Of a stretch of DNA of 9,672 bases, positions 4,789-9,672 are shown piece by piece (position 1 is the first letter of the stretch; each line of letters begins with the position of its first letter). Both the position numbers and the translations under genes were made by a program. Source of the stretch: an uncultured Enterorhabdus sp. (GTDB lineage Bacteria > Actinomycetota > Coriobacteriia > Coriobacteriales > Eggerthellaceae). The notes below the pieces were generated by a model, which was not told the DNA's origin, did no database searches, and saw nothing but the letters and a program-made list of their open reading frames with translations. The DNA lies in contig CANSES010000036.1 in the NCBI GenBank assembly GCA_947645965.1, positions 1 to 9,672 of the forward strand. The letters are read 5' to 3'.

Positions 4789-7332
4789 CTACCCCTCAAT
4801 CTTCTCGATGGAAACGCAGGTCTTCTTGAAGTCCGGCTCCTTGGACAGCGGGCAGTAGGTGTCCTGCACCACTAGGTTCACGAGCGTCTCCTCGGCGAAG
4901 AACGGCGCGAACACCATGCCCGCCGGGGGCCGGGTGCGGCCGGCCGTGGACACCGTGATGTCGCAGGTGCCGAAGCGCGAGGTCACGCGCACGCGGTCGC
5001 CGTCGGTCACGCCCAAACGCTCGCAGTCGGCGGGGTTCATATCCAGCAGGGCCTCGGGCAGGGCGCGGTCGAGCTCGGGCACGCGGCGGGTCATCGACCC
5101 GGTGTGCCAGTGCTCCAGCAGACGGCCCGTGCAGAACCAGAACGGGTACTCGTCGGAGGGCTCTTCCGCCGGCGGCTCCCAAGGACGGAACACCACCGAG
5201 GGCTTCTTGTCGGCCGACTTGTAGAAGCTCACTCCACCAGCCTTGTCGTGCTCGCCGTAGGCCTCGATGCCGTACTGGTCGAAGCCGTCCTCCTGCTTGC
5301 CGTCGCAGAAGCGCCACAGGGTGGGCAGCCACTGGCCGTCCACCTCGCGCACGGGCCAGGTGAGGCCGTGGTTGTGGATGTACTCCTCGTAGGGGGCCAG
5401 CTGCTTGGCCTCCATCTTCAGCTTCGCCTCGGTGTTGATGGCGGCCGCGTCGGGGTTCAGGTCGGGGTTGCTGAAAGTGCGGTACTCCTCCCAGATGCTC
5501 GCGCACACCTCGCGATCGGTGCCCTTGAAGGCGGCCGTCTCAGCGTCGTACCAGGCGCCGAACAGGTGGTCGAAGGCGTCCTCGCCGCCGATCTGCTCGC
5601 CAGCCAGCACCCGCTTGGCGATCTCCATGAGCATCCACAGATCCCACTTCGCCTCGCCGGGCGCCTCCACCGCCTTCTCGAACACGGCCGTGCGGCGCTC
5701 GCCGTTGCCGAAGGCCCCCTCGCGTTCCACCCACATGGCCGCGGGCAGCACCACGTCGGCGTACTGGGTGGAAAGGGTCGGGTACACCTCGGCCACGCAG
5801 ATGAAGGCGTCGCTGATGCCCGTCAGGTCGCCCTTGCCGAGGAAGCGGGTGAGGTTGGGCATGGACACGGCCCAGTTGTTGTGGGCGCTCCACAGAAAGT
5901 CGATGTTGCCCTTCGACAGCTCGCGGAACATCTTCACCGTGTGGTAGCCGGGCTTCTCGATGGCGTCCAGATAGCCGTTGGGCAAATCCCAGATGGCCTC
6001 GGTGTAGCGGCGGTGATCCGGGTTCTTCACCACCAGGTCGGCGGGCAAACGGTGCGAGAAGGTGCCCACCTCGCGGGCCGTGCCGCAGGCCGTGGGCTGG
6101 CCGGTCAGCGAGAAGGCGCCGTCGCCGGGCAGGGCGTAGCGCCCCGTGAGCAAGTGGATGTTGTAGATGCAGTGGTTCATCCAGGTGCCGCGGTTGTGCT
6201 GGTTCACGCCCATGGTCCACAGACTCAGCACGCGCCGGCTCTTGTCGGCGAACACCTCGGCCAGCTCCCGGATATCCTCGGCCGGCACGCCGGACAGCTC
6301 GCTGGCATACTCCAGGGTGTAGGGGGCCAGACGGGCGGCGAAGGCCTCGAAGGTGATGGGCTCCGCGTTGTCCACGGCCTGGCCGATCTCGCTGCCGTCG
6401 TAGCCGTCGTCGGTGGCGTTGCCGATGTTCTCAGTGCCCTGCTTGAACTGCACGTGGTCGGCCACGAAATCGTGGTCGTACTTGTCGTTCACGATGAGGT
6501 AGTTGGCGATGGCGTTCGCGATGGCGATGTCGCTGCCGGGGCGGAAGGTGAGCACCTTGTCGGCCGAGGCCGAGGTGCGGGTGGTCATGGTGGTCACGTC
6601 GTAGTGGCGCACGGCGCTATCGGCCAGCTTGCGGGCCGTCAGGCGCGAGTACAGCATGGGATGGGCCTCGGCCATGTTCGCGCCCCAGGTGACGAACACG
6701 TCGGTCTCGTCGATGTCGGCGTAGCAGCCGGCCGGCTCGTCGGTCTGGAACACGTTCATGAAGCCCACCACGGCTGAGGCCATGCACAAACGCGCGTTGG
6801 GGTCGATATTGTTGGAGAGCAGGCCCGCCTTCCAGAACTTCGCCGTGCAGTAGCCCTCCACGATGGGCTGCTGGCCGCTTCCCCAGAAGGCCAGGCGGCT
6901 CTTGTCGGCCTTCCAGGTGTCGCGCAGTCGGGTCGCCACCAGGTCGAGCGCCTCGTCCCAGGTGGCCTCGCGCAGGCCCTCGGGCGTGCCCTTGGTGGCC
7001 TTGTCGTCGCGAATGAGCGGCACCGTGAGGCGATCCTCGCCGTAGAGGGCGCGGGCCAGGTAGTAGCCCTTCACGCAGTTCAGGCCGCGGCTCGATCCGT
7101 TCTCCGGGTCGCCGGTGACCGAGACCACCTTGCCGTCCTTGGCCTCCACGATGACCCCGCAGCCGCAGCCGCAGAAGCGGCAGACGCCGACGGTCTTCAC
7201 GCCCTCGCCGGATGCGGCCGCATCGGCGCCGGTGCCGGCCAGCGACGAGCAGCCGGCCAGGGTGCCCGCAGCCGCGGCCGAGGCGAGGGCCACGGCCGTG
7301 GACTTCACAAACGAGCGTCGAGTGAGTTCCAT
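4789..7332 (-). CDS. napA: Periplasmic-type nitrate reductase catalytic subunit NapA, Tat lipoprotein
   Basis: NapA reduces nitrate to nitrite using a Mo-bis-MGD cofactor and one 4Fe-4S cluster. The 847-residue product starts with a twin-arginine motif, TRRSFVK (R5, R6), followed by a hydrophobic stretch and a lipobox LAGC (C28), so it should be exported folded and then lipid-anchored. The 4Fe-4S ligands are C51, C54, C58 and C86, with K88 in CVKGY as the conserved electron-transfer lysine. C183 in ARLCMASAV is the molybdenum-ligating cysteine, which marks NapA rather than aspartate-ligated NarG. FWFCTGRLLEHWHTGSMTRR (731-750) and the C-terminal PLSKEPDFKKTCV are typical NapA blocks near the cofactor. 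The ATG at 7332 has GGGAGG 6 bases upstream. Length matches the family. It is followed by napB after 4 bases and preceded by napG at 76 bases. Confidence 0.98.
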   Translation of the reverse strand: MELTRRSFVKSTAVALASAAAAGTLAGCSSLAGTGADAAASGEGVKTVGVCRFCGCGCGVIVEAKDGKVVSVTGDPENGSSRGLNCVKGYYLARALYGEDRLTVPLIRDDKATKGTPEGLREATWDEALDLVATRLRDTWKADKSRLAFWGSGQQPIVEGYCTAKFWKAGLLSNNIDPNARLCMASAVVGFMNVFQTDEPAGCYADIDETDVFVTWGANMAEAHPMLYSRLTARKLADSAVRHYDVTTMTTRTSASADKVLTFRPGSDIAIANAIANYLIVNDKYDHDFVADHVQFKQGTENIGNATDDGYDGSEIGQAVDNAEPITFEAFAARLAPYTLEYASELSGVPAEDIRELAEVFADKSRRVLSLWTMGVNQHNRGTWMNHCIYNIHLLTGRYALPGDGAFSLTGQPTACGTAREVGTFSHRLPADLVVKNPDHRRYTEAIWDLPNGYLDAIEKPGYHTVKMFRELSKGNIDFLWSAHNNWAVSMPNLTRFLGKGDLTGISDAFICVAEVYPTLSTQYADVVLPAAMWVEREGAFGNGERRTAVFEKAVEAPGEAKWDLWMLMEIAKRVLAGEQIGGEDAFDHLFGAWYDAETAAFKGTDREVCASIWEEYRTFSNPDLNPDAAAINTEAKLKMEAKQLAPYEEYIHNHGLTWPVREVDGQWLPTLWRFCDGKQEDGFDQYGIEAYGEHDKAGGVSFYKSADKKPSVVFRPWEPPAEEPSDEYPFWFCTGRLLEHWHTGSMTRRVPELDRALPEALLDMNPADCERLGVTDGDRVRVTSRFGTCDITVSTAGRTRPPAGMVFAPFFAEETLVNLVVQDTYCPLSKEPDFKKTCVSIEKIEG

Positions 7333-7352
7333 AGCATTCCTCCCTAAGGTCA

Positions 7353-7400
7353 GGGGCTCGCGGCCCCGGGTTCCCGAAACAGCGGCGCCTCGCGGCGCCG
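7353..7400. other. Two GC-rich hairpins in the napG-napA gap
   Basis: The 76-base gap holds CGGCGCC (7383-7389) with GGCGCCG (7394-7400), a perfect 7-bp stem with a 4-base loop. It also holds GGGGC (7353-7357) with GCCCC (7363-7367). No T tract follows on the minus strand, so they do not look like terminators. In a napGABDH transcript they could protect the napA-side message or mark a processing site; this is inference. Confidence 0.4.
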
Positions 7401-7408
7401 ATACCGCC

Positions 7409-8029
7409 CTAGGCGCCGTCGTTGCGCAGGGCCAGGTAGGCCGTCTCGTCGGCGCCCGTGGGCACCACGACGATGGCCGGGGCCGGCTCGCCCACCGGGC
7501 AGCGCTGCTCGCACAGACCGCAGCCGGCGCAGTCCTCGGCGATCACCTGGGGCGCGAACACCGCGTGGATGGCATCGCCCTCGCGGGGACGGTAGTCGAT
7601 GGTTATGGCCTCGTCGATGAGGGGGCAGGCGCGGTAGCACACCTCGCAGCGCATCCCCTGAAACGACAGGCAGGTATCCTCGTTGATAACCGCGACGCCC
7701 ATGACGGCGCCGGCGCGCTCCTCGGGCACCGTAAGGGCGCCGGTGGGGCAGGCCGCGGCGCAGGGGAATTCCGCGCATAGGCGGCACGCCTGGGACCGGG
7801 CGTTCACGAAGGGGGTAGATGCCTCCCGGCCCGCGTTCAGGGGCGCGGCGTGGATCGCCTGATAGGGACAGGCCTCCAGGCAGCGGCCGCAGCGCACGCA
7901 GCGCGCGGCGAAGGAGGCGGCCTCACCGGCTCCCGGCGGCCGCAGCAGGGGCAGCGGCGAGGGCACCGCGGCCAGCACGGCGCCAGCAGCTCCGACAAGG
8001 GCGGCGGCAGCCGTGGCGATGATCCTCAT
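7409..8029 (-). CDS. napG: Four-cluster ferredoxin-type protein NapG, without a twin-arginine signal
   Basis: NapG works with NapH as a quinol dehydrogenase feeding NapB/NapA. The 206-residue product has four cysteine sets expected to bind 4Fe-4S clusters: C44-C47-C50-C54, C82-C85-C90-C94, C120-C128-C131-C135 and C167-C170-C173-C177. Blocks LLRPPGA (28-34), CVRCGRCLEACPY (44-56) and FQGMRCEVCYRACPLIDEAIT (123-143, with the family's long gap between first and second Cys) match NapG closely. The N-terminus has a hydrophobic alanine-rich stretch (residues 3-22) but only one arginine (R2) and no RRxF motif. I found no in-frame ATG, GTG or TTG in the 100 bases upstream that could add one. The ATG at 8029 has a purine-rich GGAAGAGG/AGGTGG site upstream. 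It is likely the first gene of the nap cluster, divergent from a MocR regulator. Confidence 0.92.
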   Translation of the reverse strand: MRIIATAAAALVGAAGAVLAAVPSPLPLLRPPGAGEAASFAARCVRCGRCLEACPYQAIHAAPLNAGREASTPFVNARSQACRLCAEFPCAAACPTGALTVPEERAGAVMGVAVINEDTCLSFQGMRCEVCYRACPLIDEAITIDYRPREGDAIHAVFAPQVIAEDCAGCGLCEQRCPVGEPAPAIVVVPTGADETAYLALRNDGA

Positions 8030-8109
8030 AGGGCCACCTCTTCCTGCACAGGGTAACGGTCTCTTCGGGAGCGGATGCGATGCGCTCCGCCCCCTCCGGC
8101 GCCAGCATA

Positions 8110-8209
8110 CAATGGGGACAATCTTCCGAAAAAGGGACGGTGTTCGGCAAATATCAGGGGATAATTCCCTTCAATGGGGACAATTTTTCGGAAATTATCG
8201 GGGACGGTT
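8110..8209 (+). repeat. Two-copy CAATGGGGACAAT / GGGGACGGTT repeat between napG and the MocR gene
   Basis: CAATGGGGACAAT occurs at 8110-8122 and again at 8172-8184, a spacing of 62 bases. Each copy continues with a similar A/T-rich stretch containing TTCCGAAAA or TTTCGGAAA. Each is followed by a second box, AGGGACGGTG (8133-8142) or GGGGACGGTT (8200-8209). Between the copies lies a near-palindrome GGGGATAATTCCC (8157-8169). The second unit ends in a small hairpin GGGGA-CGGT-TCCCC (8200-8213). The 10-mer GGGGACGGTT is shared with the region upstream of nrfA. The base composition is more A/T-rich than the genes around it. Two copies with irregular flanks do not make a CRISPR array. Confidence 0.6.
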
Positions 8210-8228
8210 CCCCTTCCCATGGGGATGC

Positions 8229-8258
8229 TTCCACGCAACATCCTCATTCTGGTACCAT
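8229..8258 (+). promoter_or_regulatory. Possible promoter and operator of the MocR gene
   Basis: TTCCAC (8229-8234) and TACCAT (8253-8258), 18 bases apart, each match four of six sigma70-type consensus bases, and TG lies one base before TACCAT (extended -10). A perfect palindrome TGGTACCA (8250-8257) overlaps the putative -10 and could be an operator for autoregulation. The predicted transcript would start about 25-30 bases before the ATG at 8293. This is weak evidence. Confidence 0.3.
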
Positions 8259-8292
8259 AGGGCCACGATGACGCCCGCGGAAAGGGAGACCC

Positions 8293-9672
8293 ATGCTCTT
8301 GAACGACCGCCTTCCCACGCCTTTGTACCAGCAGCTCTTCGATCAGCTGCGCCGTGGCATCGAGGAGGGCGACCACCCCGAAGGGTCGCGCCTGCCCCCT
8401 ATCCGCTCCCTGGCCGCCGATCTCGGCTGCGCCCGCAACACCGTGGAGAGCGCCTATGGGCTGCTCGTCCAGGAGGGCTACGTGAAGAGCCGCCCCGGCT
8501 CGGGCTACATCGTGCAGAACGTCACCTTCCTCCAGGCCGACGCCGACCGCTCCCGGGCTCCGGGCGAGGGGCTGCTGGGCGCCCCCGAGGACCGCGTCCG
8601 CTACGACTTCACCTATGGGAACCTGGAGCCGGGCACCTTCCCCGCCGCCGCGTGGCGGGCCATCACCGACAACATCCTGCTGTCGGTGGAAAGCACCGGC
8701 TGCGACGCCTACAACGACCCGTTCGGCGAGGAGAGCCTGCGCTCGGCCATCGCCTGGCGCCTTGCGACCCAGCGGGGCATCGACTGCACCCCGAGCCAGA
8801 TCATCGTCCAGGGCGGTACCCAGACGAGCGTGCAGAACCTGCTCGCGCTCTTCGACGGTTCCCGCGATGTGGTGGCCATGGAAGACCCCGGCTACGACGG
8901 TGTGCGCACCGTCATCGAGCGAGCCCGCTTCGCCTTGGCACCGTGTCGGGTCGGTGCGGGAGCCGAAGTGTTCCGCGCCGATTTGGAGGCCTCGGGAGCG
9001 CGCCTGGCCTACCTCACGCCCTCCAGCCAATTCCCCACCTGCCGCGTCATGCCCATTGATAGCCGCGAGGCGGTGCTGCGCTGGGCCGAGCGGACCGGCG
9101 CCTATCTCTTGGAAGACGACTACTGCCGCGATTTCCGCTACCGCGAGCGCTCCTTGGCGCCCCTGGCCTCCATGGACCGGCGCGGGCGGGTCATCTACAT
9201 GGGCACCTTTTCCAAATCGCTCTCGCCGGCTTTGCGCATCAACTACCTCGTGCTGCCCGAGCCCCTGCGCGACCGGTGGCGCGAGGCCTTCGCGAGCTCC
9301 TATTCGCCGGTGCCGTGGCTCAACCAACGGGTGCTCGCCCGCTTCATGACTGATGGCTCGTGGGATCGGCACCTGCGCCGCGTGCAGGCGAAGAACCGCC
9401 GCAAGTACGAGACGCTCACCCGCGTGATACGGGAGACCATGGGCAACGACGTGGAAATGCTGGAGAACGGCACGGGACTGCACCTGCTCGTGCGCGTGCG
9501 CGACGGGCGCGGCCAGGACACACTCGTGCGCCAGGCCCGGGCGGCCGACGTGGCCGTCTACCCCACAAAGAAGTACTGGCTCGATCCGGCGGGGCACGTG
9601 AGCTCAACGGTGCTCGTGGGGTTCTCCTCCATCGCCGAGGACGACATCGAGCCCGGCATCCGCGCCCTGGCC
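8293..9672 (+). CDS. MocR/PdxR-family transcriptional regulator (GntR HTH plus aminotransferase-like domain), open at right edge
   Basis: This is a fusion regulator in which a class I aminotransferase-like domain senses PLP or a PLP-amino compound and controls DNA binding by the N-terminal winged helix-turn-helix. All 460 codons to the window edge are open. Residues 10-74 form the GntR domain: PLYQQLFDQLRRGI, SRLPPIRSLAADLG, RNTVESAYGLLVQEGYV, RPGSGYIV. From about residue 105 comes the aminotransferase fold: QGGTQTSVQNLLALF (173-187), EDPGYDGVR (197-205), EDDYCRDFRY (274-283) and GTFSKSLSPALRI (304-316), where K308 is the expected PLP Schiff-base lysine. Usual members are about 460-500 residues, so little is missing. 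The ATG at 8293 has AGGGAG 4 bases upstream. It diverges from napG; its target could be nap or an unseen gene to the right. The specific regulon cannot be told from sequence. Confidence 0.94.
   Translation, partial: MLLNDRLPTPLYQQLFDQLRRGIEEGDHPEGSRLPPIRSLAADLGCARNTVESAYGLLVQEGYVKSRPGSGYIVQNVTFLQADADRSRAPGEGLLGAPEDRVRYDFTYGNLEPGTFPAAAWRAITDNILLSVESTGCDAYNDPFGEESLRSAIAWRLATQRGIDCTPSQIIVQGGTQTSVQNLLALFDGSRDVVAMEDPGYDGVRTVIERARFALAPCRVGAGAEVFRADLEASGARLAYLTPSSQFPTCRVMPIDSREAVLRWAERTGAYLLEDDYCRDFRYRERSLAPLASMDRRGRVIYMGTFSKSLSPALRINYLVLPEPLRDRWREAFASSYSPVPWLNQRVLARFMTDGSWDRHLRRVQAKNRRKYETLTRVIRETMGNDVEMLENGTGLHLLVRVRDGRGQDTLVRQARAADVAVYPTKKYWLDPAGHVSSTVLVGFSSIAEDDIEPGIRALA

Noticed and set aside
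5104..6777. Long plus-strand open frame (about 557 codons) opposite napA
   Set aside because: It is a mirror of the GC-biased napA codons with low-complexity G/V/L/H composition, no recognisable domain and no plausible start context.
8157..8200. napG promoter with GATAAT-like -10 on the minus strand (complement of 8194-8199)
   Set aside because: The hexamer is good but no acceptable -35 lies 15-19 bases upstream, and it falls within the repeat, so the match may be incidental.
8110..8209. Possible CRISPR array
   Set aside because: Only two imperfect copies, with irregular flanks, internal secondary boxes and no spacer-repeat periodicity or cas genes.
8080..8271. Small plus-strand frame of 63 codons upstream of the MocR gene
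   Set aside because: It is a translation of the GGGGACGGTT repeat region, with repeated Trp/Gly/Asp segments from the repeat itself and no ribosome binding site.
8026..9597. Minus-strand open frame of about 520 codons opposite the MocR gene, reaching into napG
   Set aside because: The plus strand encodes a complete, well-ordered GntR-aminotransferase fusion; the minus frame overlaps it, has no recognisable family and also runs through the intergenic repeats.

Overview
The window is GC-rich, with G or C in most third codon positions, and holds a compact respiratory nitrate-to-ammonium module with part of its cytochrome c maturation machinery. The nitrate and nitrite reductases carry lipoprotein signals, which suits a single-membrane (monoderm) cell. 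Together with System I (Ccm) cytochrome maturation and high GC, this points to an anaerobic actinobacterium of the Coriobacteriia (Eggerthella, Gordonibacter or Adlercreutzia type). That placement is an inference from gene content, not from a database match.

Reading the minus strand from right to left: napG (7409-8029), napA (4789-7332), napB (4455-4784), napD (4192-4452) and napH (3160-4032) form a nap cluster. napA, napB and napD are packed within a few bases of each other. A gap of about 250 bp follows, then nrfA (1662-2915), closed by a strong intrinsic terminator (1570-1610). After a further gap of about 270 bp come ccmE (635-1300) and the N-terminal 210 residues of ccmF (1-631), which runs off the left edge. 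On the plus strand a MocR-type regulator (GntR helix-turn-helix plus aminotransferase-like domain) starts at 8293, divergent from napG, and is still open at the right edge.

Inferred working model: NapH (membrane) and NapG (Fe-S) oxidise menaquinol and pass electrons through diheme NapB to the molybdenum/Fe-S enzyme NapA, which reduces nitrate to nitrite. Pentaheme NrfA reduces nitrite to ammonium. NapD is the NapA maturation chaperone. CcmE and CcmF deliver and attach haem to NapB and NrfA. No napC, nrfH or other tetraheme quinol dehydrogenase lies in the window, so the electron donor of NrfA is open.

The most unusual points are: a CcmE with the Cys-type haem ligand motif (CxxxY) in place of the histidine and an apparent second OB-fold; a NapG with no twin-arginine motif; lipoprotein anchoring of NapA, NapB and NrfA together; a nested palindromic element between napD and napH; and GGGGACGGTT-type repeats in the intergenic regions upstream of nrfA and napG.
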